A program made the position numbers and the translations under genes. Of a stretch of 41,834 nucleotides of DNA, positions 9,160 through 17,097 are shown in pieces. The stretch comes from Pedosphaera sp. (GTDB lineage: Bacteria > Verrucomicrobiota > Verrucomicrobiia > Limisphaerales > UBA9464): the NCBI GenBank assembly GCA_009695205.1, contig SIBK01000038.1, positions 1 through 41,834 of the forward strand, in the 5' to 3' direction. The number at the start of each line of letters is the position of its first letter. Positions within the stretch are counted from its first letter, which is position 1. The notes beneath the pieces were generated by a model. The model had not been told where the DNA came from, did not search any database, and saw only the letters and a program-made list of their open reading frames with translations.

Positions 9160-9221
9160 TCATTTCTCCGCCAAAAGTTGTCATCATGGGAATATTCGGA
9201 CGTTGGGTTCGTAATCACCGT

Positions 9222-9248
9222 TTGCGCGGACTGCCGTCCGCGACTACG
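9222..9248. repeat. Third copy of the palindromic REP-like unit
   Basis: The 26-base core here (GCGGACTGCCGTCCGCGACT and its flanks) is identical to the unit at 9100-9126, 122 bases away and in the same orientation. It sits 11 bases beyond the stop of the ceramidase-like gene and could act at the 3' end of that transcript. Confidence 0.7.
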
Positions 9249-9258
9249 ACGGTCCGGT

Positions 9259-11544
9259 TCATGGAGGGAAAGGGACCCGTGAAGCGCTGTTTGCACGAGC
9301 TCGAATCACCCGCCGCAAGAGACCGCTTGCCCCGTAATGAGACGATGATTCCTCCGGCTCCAACGCACGATCATAGACAGCGATCTCGTCCATCTTGCCT
9401 TCGAGGTTCGCAAGGCCGTCACAACGCCCACCGATGAACAAGGATTTCTCACCCAAAGCCAGGGTGATGTCTGCTTCACCACTGATTTCCGGCGTCGCGC
9501 CACCGTTCAAATAGACGGCGACCTTCCTCCCGTCTCGGACGAGCACAACGTGGTGCCACTTTCGCCAGGCGAGATCCGTGGAGCCTCGGAGCACCGTGTT
9601 GTGCTCGTTTCCGTTGAAGAAAAAGAGTTTTCCATCACGCTCCGGCGGAAGTGAACCGCCGATCCCAAGATGATCGCCGGCAGCTGTGGCATCGCCATTC
9701 GAACCACGGGACACCAAGTAGCCCGTGACCGGACGCGCGCGATTCGTGAGGCCGTTCCAAAACCAGAACTCAACCGAGTAGGTGGCTCCAATCTGAGGCA
9801 GTGTTGCCCGCAAGCGGCCACCCGCGAAGTGCACGGCCCTGTTAATCTGATCGCCACTGAATGCGTTGGGAGTCTCCGGCTGTGCTGGGTGGAACCCGAC
9901 CGTGCTCGAAGCGCCCGGCAGGTAGAGCGCAACGCCGTCTTCGAAAACGGCCTCCCGATTGTTCCCGGTCGCATCATGCGCGACCGGGAGGCTGCTCTCA
10001 TTCAGACGCCAATACGCCAAGGGCTTCGAGTCGAGTACTTTTCGCGTATACGGACCCAGGGGTTCTGCCATCGGGCGGCGTGGCTTTCCGGAAACTTCCT
10101 CGAGCAGACCGAGCAAGGTCTCCACAATGCGCGGTTCCGCCTGCACCTCCAGTCCTGCTGTTCGGGCGGGCCACGTTGTATACCCACCGAGCGTATGCTG
10201 CTCAGGCGGTGGAATATAACCCTCCGCACCGTTGGCAAGCGCGATATTGAAGGACGAGAGGAACGGACTCTGCGCCTTCAACTTGAGGCCCGTGATTGCA
10301 AACACCTCATTGGGCAGCGCCGCGATTCCGAGGTCACCAATCCGCAACGCCTGGAGCTTCAACTCGGTGCGCGGACGTTGATGAAGATAGAGAGATTCGA
10401 GTGCGTAGATCTCCGGTTGGGTGGCGGGCAGCCGGTTTCCCAGGCTTTGTGAGATGCTGCGGGCCCAAACGAGACGGGGCTCATCGGGTGCGCGATAGTT
10501 TAAGGCCAGGGTCCGTTCTGCCATCTGGAGCGGCACCCAATCGTGAAATTCAATACCGTGCCAGACCTTCGCCACTCGCTCTGAAATCCCCTTGCTATAG
10601 GCATCGTAACCAATGTCTGCCGCCGGTGCGCCGTAATCCATCCACATCAAATCACCGCTCGTGCCCTGCGAAAGGATGGCGACGAACGGGTTGGTTATCG
10701 TGCCCTGTGGATGGCCTGCCACACTCGCTCCCACGAGGCCCGCCACCGCGGTGCAGAATCGCCCGTAGTAATCGGCCGAAAGCAGCGGCGAACCATAGTA
10801 ATGCTGAGAGTAGTTCGCCAGCAACGCCAACGGGCGCCCATCCAGGGACTTGAGGGCAAGCACCGAAAGCCCCGGATCCACGGGACCGGAAGGCCCCACA
10901 GCGTCCGGACTTTGATAGCCCGGATGCATATGCGCCCGCACATTCTGGTTGGCAAATGGGTCGGTGAGCAATCGATCCGGACGCCGAATCCAACGGCGGT
11001 TAAATGTGTGATCCCAATCTTCAATAGCTCCCCAACCGATCCGGGCGGGTTGCAGGTTCTGCACCGCGCCGATGATCGCTTCGGTAATTCTTGGCGCCAG
11101 GTAGGTCGCGTAGTTTGTGTCCGCGCGGCTGCCAAGGCAACCCATCGCCGACGGCGCCGAATGGGTATGGGTGGCGGAGACCAACATTTTGTCGGTGGGG
11201 ATCCCCGTCACACGGTTCGCCTCCTGTTTAGCACGATCAATGAGATCTCGAGGTACCATGCATGTGTCCACGACGGCGAGGACGAGACGTGTTGAGCCGT
11301 CGTCCAAGGCGAGCGCCCGGACAAAAAGCGGGTCGGCGGCGTTGGTGGCCGAACGCTCCGTAAACATGGCATTGACGAGCACCGGATAGTTCGTCGGCGT
11401 AATGTCCACTCGATGTGCGCCGGCACGAAAAACCCGGCTCTCGGCAGCCTGTGCAACCGCTGCAGCGATCACGAGCAATCCAAGGAGAACGGACTGGAAG
11501 CCAACCGCGGACCGGATTCTCAAGAAGGGTAACTGTGTTGTCAT
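9259..11544 (-). CDS. Secreted neutral/alkaline ceramidase-like hydrolase with C-terminal LamG domain
   Basis: This 761-residue protein starts at ATG 11544 with a signal peptide (FQSVLLGLLVIAAAVAQAAES). Residues of about 38-480 resemble the neutral/alkaline non-lysosomal ceramidase N-terminal domain: AGAHRVDITP, then SATHTHSAPS near residue 127 (zinc-ligand region), and QGTSGDLMW near residue 293 at the place of the family's GDVSPN nucleophile. Residues of about 535-740 form a concanavalin-like LamG domain (AYWRLNE, YSVEFWFWN, WHHVVLVRDG, GKMDEIAVYDRALEPEE), probably for carbohydrate or surface binding. Many environmental members have never been shown to cut ceramide, so the substrate is open. 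The last 20 residues (Arg-rich, after YGASG) do not belong to LamG and run toward the repeat cluster, as if the gene end had been rearranged. Confidence 0.85.
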   Translation of the reverse strand: MTTQLPFLRIRSAVGFQSVLLGLLVIAAAVAQAAESRVFRAGAHRVDITPTNYPVLVNAMFTERSATNAADPLFVRALALDDGSTRLVLAVVDTCMVPRDLIDRAKQEANRVTGIPTDKMLVSATHTHSAPSAMGCLGSRADTNYATYLAPRITEAIIGAVQNLQPARIGWGAIEDWDHTFNRRWIRRPDRLLTDPFANQNVRAHMHPGYQSPDAVGPSGPVDPGLSVLALKSLDGRPLALLANYSQHYYGSPLLSADYYGRFCTAVAGLVGASVAGHPQGTITNPFVAILSQGTSGDLMWMDYGAPAADIGYDAYSKGISERVAKVWHGIEFHDWVPLQMAERTLALNYRAPDEPRLVWARSISQSLGNRLPATQPEIYALESLYLHQRPRTELKLQALRIGDLGIAALPNEVFAITGLKLKAQSPFLSSFNIALANGAEGYIPPPEQHTLGGYTTWPARTAGLEVQAEPRIVETLLGLLEEVSGKPRRPMAEPLGPYTRKVLDSKPLAYWRLNESSLPVAHDATGNNREAVFEDGVALYLPGASSTVGFHPAQPETPNAFSGDQINRAVHFAGGRLRATLPQIGATYSVEFWFWNGLTNRARPVTGYLVSRGSNGDATAAGDHLGIGGSLPPERDGKLFFFNGNEHNTVLRGSTDLAWRKWHHVVLVRDGRKVAVYLNGGATPEISGEADITLALGEKSLFIGGRCDGLANLEGKMDEIAVYDRALEPEESSSHYGASGLLRRVIRARANSASRVPFPP

Positions 11545-11643
11545 AGGGTTGCCGACCCAGGCAGGAGCCGCTCTGGGTAATTCATTGTGTGAGGACATTC
11601 TGCAGACCCGCGGCAACAAGAGCAATGCGGACATTCCACTGCC

Positions 11644-12252
11644 TCATCGGGCGGGAGATTCCAACGGCAAGCCCGCGTCATCGATTGCCCGATGCAACAG
11701 ATCCGTGAGGCCGAGTTCCCGAGCCCATTCACCGAGGTAGGCGCGATCCAGCGCTGTGCCTTGCACTTTGAGGACACCCAATACGTCATTCCACTGGCGG
11801 TCAGAAACACCGCCACTGTTCTGATACCATTGCAACTTCGCCAGGATAGTGTCCTCCGGCGAGGCGACGTGGATCAAAGTTGGGTCGCCCAGGCTGAGCT
11901 GTTTACTTGTGCGGCGAGAGAATTGACTGCGTCCAAACGCGTCCGCTTTGAAGACGAAAATATCCACCTTCACCACCGTATCGAGGTGAATGACATTGAA
12001 GCTGCGGCGGTCGGCCACGGCGGCAGCGATGGCCTGAGAATCCGCGTAGAACTCGAATCCGAGTGCAGCTAGAAATGGGTCAACATGCGTGGGCAGCATG
12101 GCTGCCACGAAGTCGATGTCGCGCGTCGAACGAGCTTCTCCGTATAGCGCGCTGGCGACCGAGCCGCCCAGAAAATAGCGAATGCCCCCCACATCGAAGA
12201 CAGTGGCCACTTTGCGTGTCACTTGAAAAATCTCGGAAGGAGCCGGATCCAT
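11644..12252 (-). CDS. Nucleotidyltransferase-fold protein, possible toxin partner
   Basis: This 202-residue protein has the minimal nucleotidyltransferase signature GGS (residues 29-31) followed by RSTRDIDFV with D45 and D47, and a third acidic residue at D97 in VVKVDIFVFK. That arrangement fits the AbiEii/MNT/DUF6036-like nucleotidyltransferases found in many two-gene modules. The C-terminal part (SPEDTILAKLQWYQ, then QWNDVLGVL, then YLGEWARELGL) matches the helical tail of these proteins. ATG 12252 lies 8 bases after the stop of a small upstream gene, so I prefer it to a start at 12318 that would overlap that gene. The partner and spacing suggest a toxin-antitoxin-like pair; activity as a toxin is inference only. 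Confidence 0.8.
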   Translation of the reverse strand: MDPAPSEIFQVTRKVATVFDVGGIRYFLGGSVASALYGEARSTRDIDFVAAMLPTHVDPFLAALGFEFYADSQAIAAAVADRRSFNVIHLDTVVKVDIFVFKADAFGRSQFSRRTSKQLSLGDPTLIHVASPEDTILAKLQWYQNSGGVSDRQWNDVLGVLKVQGTALDRAYLGEWARELGLTDLLHRAIDDAGLPLESPAR

Positions 12253-12260
12253 AGGACCAA

Positions 12261-12515
12261 TCACGCGGCAACCCAATGGGGTCCGTAGGCGGCCAAAGCT
12301 AAATCCGGCCCCAGCCAAAGATCCGCAAACCGACGGCGAAGGACCCCAGGCAGGTCCAGAGGAAAGCGCTCCCGCAACCCTGCCATAAGCAACTCTTTCA
12401 CGGAGTGATTGCTGTCCTCGACCATGCCCAGTTTACGCCAAGGAGGAGCCCGCCGTAGCAGTTCGATCAGCACCTGCTCGGCTTCGAAACTCGTGTCAGG
12501 AGATTGTGTCTTCAT
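12261..12515 (-). CDS. Small helical protein paired with nucleotidyltransferase
   Basis: This 84-residue protein is predicted to be all-helical. Its core pattern, PPWRKLGMVEDSN, then KELLMAGLRERFP, then LRRRFADLWLGPDLALAAYGP, matches from memory a widespread family of small unnamed proteins that sit directly before DUF6036-type nucleotidyltransferases. No DNA-binding motif is obvious. It ends 8 bases before the nucleotidyltransferase start, so the two are almost certainly cotranslated and perhaps form a complex. It is the candidate antitoxin or accessory subunit. Function unproven. Confidence 0.75.
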   Translation of the reverse strand: MKTQSPDTSFEAEQVLIELLRRAPPWRKLGMVEDSNHSVKELLMAGLRERFPLDLPGVLRRRFADLWLGPDLALAAYGPHWVAA

Positions 12516-12538
12516 GACTCCACCCTCGCAACTCCGTC

Positions 12539-13690
12539 TCAGTACTTCGCAACCGAGTGATCGATTTCATCGCTCCATGCACTGATGCCACCCTTGACGC
12601 TCTTGACGTATTTATAGCCCTGCTGCCTGAGGAACTCGAGGGCCTTCAAGGAGCGTTTGCCCGACTTGCAGTGGATGTAAATCTGCTGGTTCGGATCGAG
12701 ACGCGTAAACGTCTGCGGGAGTGAACCCAGGGGGAAAAGCTCCACACCCTTCACCCGCGCAATTTCGTATTCATCTGGATCACGAACATCGATCACCTTG
12801 ATGCCAAGCGCAGGCAACTCCATTGCCTTCTTCATGTCCTGCACCGTCACCTCGTCTGGGTGCGTCCCAGAACCGACAGGCTCCGGCACCACGCCGCAGA
12901 ATTGCTCGTAGTCGACCAGCTGATGAATCGTCGGATGATCGCCGCATATAGGACATTGCGGATCCCGTCGGAGCTTGAGCTCGCGGAATTTCATGTCCAG
13001 GGCATTGAACAGGACAAGGCGGTTCACGAGCGTCTGCCCCTTGCCGAGGATCAGCTTGAGGATTTCGGTTGCCTGGATGCAGCCAATGATTCCCGGCAGG
13101 ACTCCAAGGACACCCCCCTCCGCGCAGCTGGGAACCATGCCGGGCGGTGGCGGCTCGGGATAAAGGCATCGATAGCACGGTCCACCGAGATGGGGCGCAA
13201 ACACACTGGCCTGACCTTCGAAGCGAAAGATCGAGCCATAGACATTCGGCTTCTTCAGCAAGACGCACGCATCATTTGTCAGATACCGCGTCGGAAAATT
13301 GTCCGTACCGTCCACGATCACATCAAAGGGGCGGATCAACTCGAGTGCGTTTTCACTGCTGATGCGGGTGTTGTAGAGGACGACGTCGGTATGGGGGTTG
13401 ATTCCCGCAAGGGTTTCCTTTGCAGAAACTGCCTTTGGCCGACCGACGTCCGACTCGGTGTGGAGAATCTGCCGCTGGAGATTGGAGAAATCCACGACAT
13501 CAAAATCCACGATGCCGATTTTTCCGACCCCCGCCGCCGCAAGGTACATGGCGATGGGAGAACCCAAACCTCCAGCGCCAATGCAGAGGACACTCGCGTT
13601 CCGAATCTTCCGTTGGCCAGCCATGCCGACTTCAGGGAGGATTAAGTGCCGTGAGTAGCGGCGGATTTCCTCATTCGTCAATTCAGTCAT
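12539..13690 (-). CDS. moeB: MoeB/ThiF-type adenylyltransferase with C-terminal rhodanese domain
   Basis: This 383-residue E1-like enzyme would adenylate the C-terminal glycine of a small sulfur carrier (MoaD, ThiS or a CysO-like protein) and, through its rhodanese domain, help sulfur transfer. The N-terminal part shows EEIRRYSRHLILPEVG and the ATP loop GAGGLGSP (residues 38-45). Zinc is bound by two CxxC pairs, CYRC and CPIC, and PSCAEGGVLG holds the conserved cysteine. The rhodanese domain (about 285-380) has active loop HCKSGKR near residue 339. ATG 13690 is the family start; a 38-residue extension to 13804 lacks similarity. No sulfur-carrier gene is nearby, so molybdopterin, thiamin or cysteine synthesis cannot be told apart. 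Confidence 0.9.
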   Translation of the reverse strand: MTELTNEEIRRYSRHLILPEVGMAGQRKIRNASVLCIGAGGLGSPIAMYLAAAGVGKIGIVDFDVVDFSNLQRQILHTESDVGRPKAVSAKETLAGINPHTDVVLYNTRISSENALELIRPFDVIVDGTDNFPTRYLTNDACVLLKKPNVYGSIFRFEGQASVFAPHLGGPCYRCLYPEPPPPGMVPSCAEGGVLGVLPGIIGCIQATEILKLILGKGQTLVNRLVLFNALDMKFRELKLRRDPQCPICGDHPTIHQLVDYEQFCGVVPEPVGSGTHPDEVTVQDMKKAMELPALGIKVIDVRDPDEYEIARVKGVELFPLGSLPQTFTRLDPNQQIYIHCKSGKRSLKALEFLRQQGYKYVKSVKGGISAWSDEIDHSVAKY

Positions 13691-13849
13691 GGCCAAGGCT
13701 AAAACGTGAGTGGGACCAGGCAAGAGAAGTTTCTGGTAGCGCGTGAGCATCGCGTTTTTTTCGATTAATTCCCTCCGATGCACCCAGCGAGGGATGAATT
13801 TCAATCTGGAAATTGGCGGACATGCGGCGGCGCAGCATGAGTCTGGGAC

Positions 13850-13879
13850 AAAAAAAAGCGCCCCGGTTTGGGACGCTTG
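13850..13879 (-). terminator. Rho-independent terminator of the HU gene
   Basis: Read on the minus strand, arms AAGCGTCCC and GGGGCGCTT pair over 9 bases (one G-T) around AAACC, followed by eight T. It begins 15 bases beyond the HU stop codon. Confidence 0.9.
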
Positions 13880-13894
13880 AGAGAGAACGGAAAA

Positions 13895-14182
13895 TTACTT
13901 CGTCCCTAGGATCGCATCCTTGGCCGCTTTGGCCACGCGGAACTTAACGACCTTCTTGGCGGGGATCTTGATTTCCGCGCCAGTGGCGGGGTTGCGGCCA
14001 ATGCGGGCCTTGCGATTTACGAGGACAAGTTTGCCGATACCGGGAAACGTGAAGGTATTCTTAGCGTTCTTGTAGGCCAGTGCGGCGAGCTCTTCGAGCA
14101 CGAGACCGGCTTGTTTCTTGCTGATTTCCGCCTTTTCCGCGATAGCGGTGGCGACCTGAGACTTCGTGAGGGCTTTAGCCAT
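13895..14182 (-). CDS. HU/IHF family DNA-binding protein
   Basis: This 95-residue histone-like protein shows the full HU outline: helices with KSQVATAIAEKAEISKKQA and VLEELAALAY, strand FTFPGIGKLVLVNRKAR, the GRNPATGAEIKIPAKKVVKF arm-and-proline segment (proline at the tip of the DNA-bending arm present), and a short final helix. It bends and compacts DNA. Without the organism's other paralogues I cannot say whether it is the main HU or an IHF-like subunit. It is a single-gene unit with its own strong terminator. Upstream the transcript would carry a hairpin near 14211-14229 in a long 5' leader, which may point to post-transcriptional control. Confidence 0.95.
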   Translation of the reverse strand: MAKALTKSQVATAIAEKAEISKKQAGLVLEELAALAYKNAKNTFTFPGIGKLVLVNRKARIGRNPATGAEIKIPAKKVVKFRVAKAAKDAILGTK

Positions 14183-14210
14183 AGTAGTTATTGTGTGTGT
14201 GATGTGAAAC

Positions 14211-14229
14211 TTCGGGCAGTGTTGCCGAA
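14211..14229 (-). promoter_or_regulatory. Hairpin in the presumed 5' leader of the HU gene
   Basis: The 19-base stretch TTCGGGCAGTGTTGCCGAA forms a 7-bp stem with one bulged base around a GTGT-type loop. It sits about 30 bases upstream of the HU start codon, separated by a GT-rich run. It could also act as an operator for the divergent gene; sequence alone does not decide. Confidence 0.35.
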
Positions 14230-14431
14230 AAGTGGGTCCATTTAATCAAGCGAAAGGATGTCAGCAAGGGAAAACCATGAAAACAGCCGAAAAACACACA
14301 ACTCCTTTGCCGAACAAGTCCATATTCGCCCATATTTAAGCCAAGGAGCACTTGCTTTCCTGTAAAAGGCTCCGCAATCTCCGACCCCTTTCCGGGAAAA
14401 CCCCGGAGGGATTTCATATATATTTGCTGCC

Positions 14432-16093
14432 ATGAGCGAGCCTCTCGACATCGGTCTCGACCTCGATAAAATTTTCTTGCCCCAGTGGGCTCAACAGCCG
14501 CCAGACGCCGCTTCCCGGAAGTACGAAAACTTCAAAGGAGACGAGGGCCGTCACAGTGATCGCGGTGCGAGTCCCCGCGGTGACCGGCGAGGACCGCCTC
14601 GTCCTGGTGGCGGCGGGGGCGGTTTCCGAGGCGGGCCGCGCGGGCCCGGGGGACCCGGGGGACCCGGCGGGCCCGGCGGGCCTCGCCCGGATCGCCGAGA
14701 CCGACCCCCAGGAGGTGCATCGAGCGCACCCGGACTAACGTGGGAGGCAGGCAGGCCAAGCAATCAGGGGGGTGGGCCTCGACGCGATGACCCCTTCGAG
14801 AGTCTTCCGTGCGTGGAGGTGGATATTCGGCCTGAACCGAACGGAGCCGCCTCGCTTGCCCGCCAGATCAAATTGAGCGGGCGAGCCTACCCGTTATTTG
14901 AGGTCGCGGGACTCGTCATGCAAAAGCCAGATCGCTACGAAGTCACGTTGAAGACCGTGCGGGGCAAGGACGGCCCGATCGCTCAGCCCCTTTTCGAGTG
15001 CAGCCTCGACGAATCTGTGTGGCTGTCCGAAGCAGATGCCGTAAAGCACGTGCTGAAAAAGCATTTCGACACGTTCTACCAGATCGACAAGCAACCCTGT
15101 GATCCGCCCAAAGGCGTCTGGACGCTCGTCGCCCAGTGCGGGATCACGGGCGAGGTGCTCGGCCCGCCTAACTTCCACGGCTATCAGGAGAAACTCCGCA
15201 AGATCCATCAGGAGCGGTTCTTTCGGATGCCATTTGAGGCCTACAAAGCAAAAGTTCGCTTCGTGAAGGATGAAGCGGTGGTGAAGCAATGGATGGAGAG
15301 CCAGAGCTCCAAAATGGAATACACGACCCTCAATGTCCCCGAGCCCAAGAAACTAGCTTCTCTCGACGAGGTGGAATCTCATTTTAAAGAGGTCCACTGC
15401 TCTGCCGTCATTCGTTCTGTCAATTCGTGGACCGTGAAATCTGGGGAGAACCGGCCTCCTCTGCCCAACCCACTGCTGACCCTGATTCGGCTCTCGGTCG
15501 ACAAGGAGAAGCGTTTCCCACTGCGAACGGCTACCGCCCTGAGTGGGCAGTTCGCTAATGCCGGGTTGCACTTTTTCAAACGAGATAAGGTGGTCGTTCA
15601 TGTGTCGGTAGCCAGGCCGACCTTTCTCGATACCGAGGCCAATCCGGTCAAGGAGGGGATCAAACAGATTATCGATTTCATCCAGGCACATCCCAAGTCC
15701 ACTCGCCGACAGCTCACCGATGCGCTCGCTCCGGCTGTTGCGGCTGCTCCGGCTGCTCCGGCTGCTCCTTCGGCGACCGGTGAACCTGTAGCAGCGACGG
15801 CCGCAGGCGAGACGGCGGCGGAATCAGCACCCGGCGCCAGTGCTCCCGTAACCGCTCCGGTACATTCCGTACTGGGTGGGGACCTGCATTGGTTGATCCA
15901 TCAGGGGCACGTGATCGAGTTCGCGAACGGCGTTCTGGAGTGCGCTAGAAAACCCGCCCCAAAACCGGAGCCGGCTCCGAGGCAACCCAAGGTTGCAAAG
16001 CCCTCTGGAAGTGACGACGTGCCGAAGGGCTTCCGTCGATCAATCGGACTACTGCTGCTTCCCGCTCCTCAGCCAATGTTGGTCGGCGACTAG
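14432..16093 (+). CDS. Hypothetical protein with Gly/Arg/Pro-rich (RGG-like) N-terminus and possible split winged helix
   Basis: I do not recognise a named family for this 553-residue protein. Residues of about 34-105 are low complexity, with GGGGGGFRGGPRGPGG and several GPGG units, like RGG boxes of RNA-binding proteins. Residues of about 125-400 form an ordered region (ARQIKLSGRAYPLFEVAG, HFDTFYQIDKQPCDPPKG, LVAQCGITGEVLGPPNFHGY, RFFRMPFEAYKAKV). A helix pair IIDFIQAHPKSTRRQLTDAL, an Ala/Pro linker (nine-base repeats near 15738-15770) and DLHWLIHQGHVIEFANGVLE together look like a winged helix split by a linker, with the last piece as its wing. The C-terminus is basic and proline-rich. A nucleic-acid-binding role is inference. 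It is divergent from HU across 249 bases. Confidence 0.8.
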   Translation: MSEPLDIGLDLDKIFLPQWAQQPPDAASRKYENFKGDEGRHSDRGASPRGDRRGPPRPGGGGGGFRGGPRGPGGPGGPGGPGGPRPDRRDRPPGGASSAPGLTWEAGRPSNQGGGPRRDDPFESLPCVEVDIRPEPNGAASLARQIKLSGRAYPLFEVAGLVMQKPDRYEVTLKTVRGKDGPIAQPLFECSLDESVWLSEADAVKHVLKKHFDTFYQIDKQPCDPPKGVWTLVAQCGITGEVLGPPNFHGYQEKLRKIHQERFFRMPFEAYKAKVRFVKDEAVVKQWMESQSSKMEYTTLNVPEPKKLASLDEVESHFKEVHCSAVIRSVNSWTVKSGENRPPLPNPLLTLIRLSVDKEKRFPLRTATALSGQFANAGLHFFKRDKVVVHVSVARPTFLDTEANPVKEGIKQIIDFIQAHPKSTRRQLTDALAPAVAAAPAAPAAPSATGEPVAATAAGETAAESAPGASAPVTAPVHSVLGGDLHWLIHQGHVIEFANGVLECARKPAPKPEPAPRQPKVAKPSGSDDVPKGFRRSIGLLLLPAPQPMLVGD

Positions 16094-16127
16094 GTATCCG
16101 TACGGTTGTGCTCTCTTGCGGAGGGAC

Positions 16128-16156
16128 GCGGGTTGCGGGGAATTCTCCGCACCCGC
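16128..16156. promoter_or_regulatory. Strong GC hairpin ahead of trpA
   Basis: Arms GCGGG/CCCGC and TGCGG/CCGCA pair with one bulged T around GGAATTCT. It lies 35 bases past the stop of the previous gene and 144 bases before trpA. No T run follows, so it may be a Rho-type stop, an mRNA 3' end or part of a leader for trpA. Confidence 0.4.
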
Positions 16157-16299
16157 AGCTCTCTTAAAGCTCGACTGTTGCCAACGTGCCCCGAAGTTCT
16201 CTGCCTGCCTGGCGTTCATCCCACGGAAAACCGGGGCGCCCGCCAACATTCCGATTTGAAAGCTGACACCCCGGGTCGGAACCGCGAGACTCGCTCCCT

Positions 16300-17097
16300 G
16301 TGAATCGGATCGTAAAACGTTTTGCCGACTTGAAGACGTCGGGCCGGAAAGGTCTGATCATCTACATCGGGGCTGGCGATCCCAATCTCGAAGCCACACG
16401 ACAGTTGGCGCTCGCATTCGACAAGGCGGGCGTGGATGTTCTCGAACTCGGGGTGCCATTCAGTGATCCACTTGCTGATGGACTGGTCAACCAGCTCGCA
16501 GCCCAGCGCGGACTTGAATCGGGCACGACGACGCCCGGCGTCCTCGCCACCGTCGAATCCATTCGCCGAGAGTCCCAAATCCCTATCGTTCTCTACCTTT
16601 ACTACAATCTCCTCCACCGCATGGGTGTTGATCAATTTATAGAAAAGGCCGCAGCGGCCGGTGTCGACGGAATCTTGGTGCTCGACCTGCCGCCGGAAGA
16701 ATCGGACCAGTATGGACAGTGGATGACCCGTGCCGGACTGTGCGCCATCTGGCTGGTCGCTCCCACCACCCCCGAGGATCGCATCGCCCTGATTACCCGG
16801 CGGGCACAGGGATTCATTTACTACGTTTCGCGCGAGGGCGTAACCGGCATGCAAAGCCGGGTGAGTGAAACCATCGGGCTGATGACCGCGCGGATCCGCG
16901 CCCATACGGTCATCCCCATCGCAGTCGGCTTTGGGATATCGAATGCGGAGCAGGCGCGAACCGTGGCTGCCAGTGCCGAGGCCATCGTCGTTGGCAGCGC
17001 AGTGGTGAATCGTATTGCCAAGCTGGGCAAATCCGCCGAACTCGTTCCCCAGGTGTCTTCCTTCGTGCGCGAACTTTCGCAAGCGATCAAAGCATGA
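16300..17097 (+). CDS. trpA: Tryptophan synthase alpha subunit
   Basis: This 265-residue TIM-barrel enzyme cleaves indole-3-glycerol phosphate to indole and glyceraldehyde 3-phosphate, passing indole to TrpB. The N-terminal MNRIVKRFADLKTSGRKGLI matches TrpA, the catalytic glutamate is in VLELGVPFSDPLADG, the aspartate in LVLDLPPEES, and the phosphate-binding end VGFGISNAEQ is present. The start is a GTG at 16300, chosen because the protein N-terminus fits. trpB and the rest of the pathway are not adjacent, so the operon is split in this genome. The stop overlaps the start of the next gene (ATGA), an unusual partner for a trp gene. Confidence 0.96.
   Translation: MNRIVKRFADLKTSGRKGLIIYIGAGDPNLEATRQLALAFDKAGVDVLELGVPFSDPLADGLVNQLAAQRGLESGTTTPGVLATVESIRRESQIPIVLYLYYNLLHRMGVDQFIEKAAAAGVDGILVLDLPPEESDQYGQWMTRAGLCAIWLVAPTTPEDRIALITRRAQGFIYYVSREGVTGMQSRVSETIGLMTARIRAHTVIPIAVGFGISNAEQARTVAASAEAIVVGSAVVNRIAKLGKSAELVPQVSSFVRELSQAIKA

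Noticed and set aside
13691..13804. N-terminal extension of MoeB containing RYQKLLLPGPTHV, like the start of an aminotransferase
   Set aside because: Only about a dozen residues resemble that family, no further similarity is present, and MTELTNEEIRRYSRH is the usual MoeB start. Probably chance.
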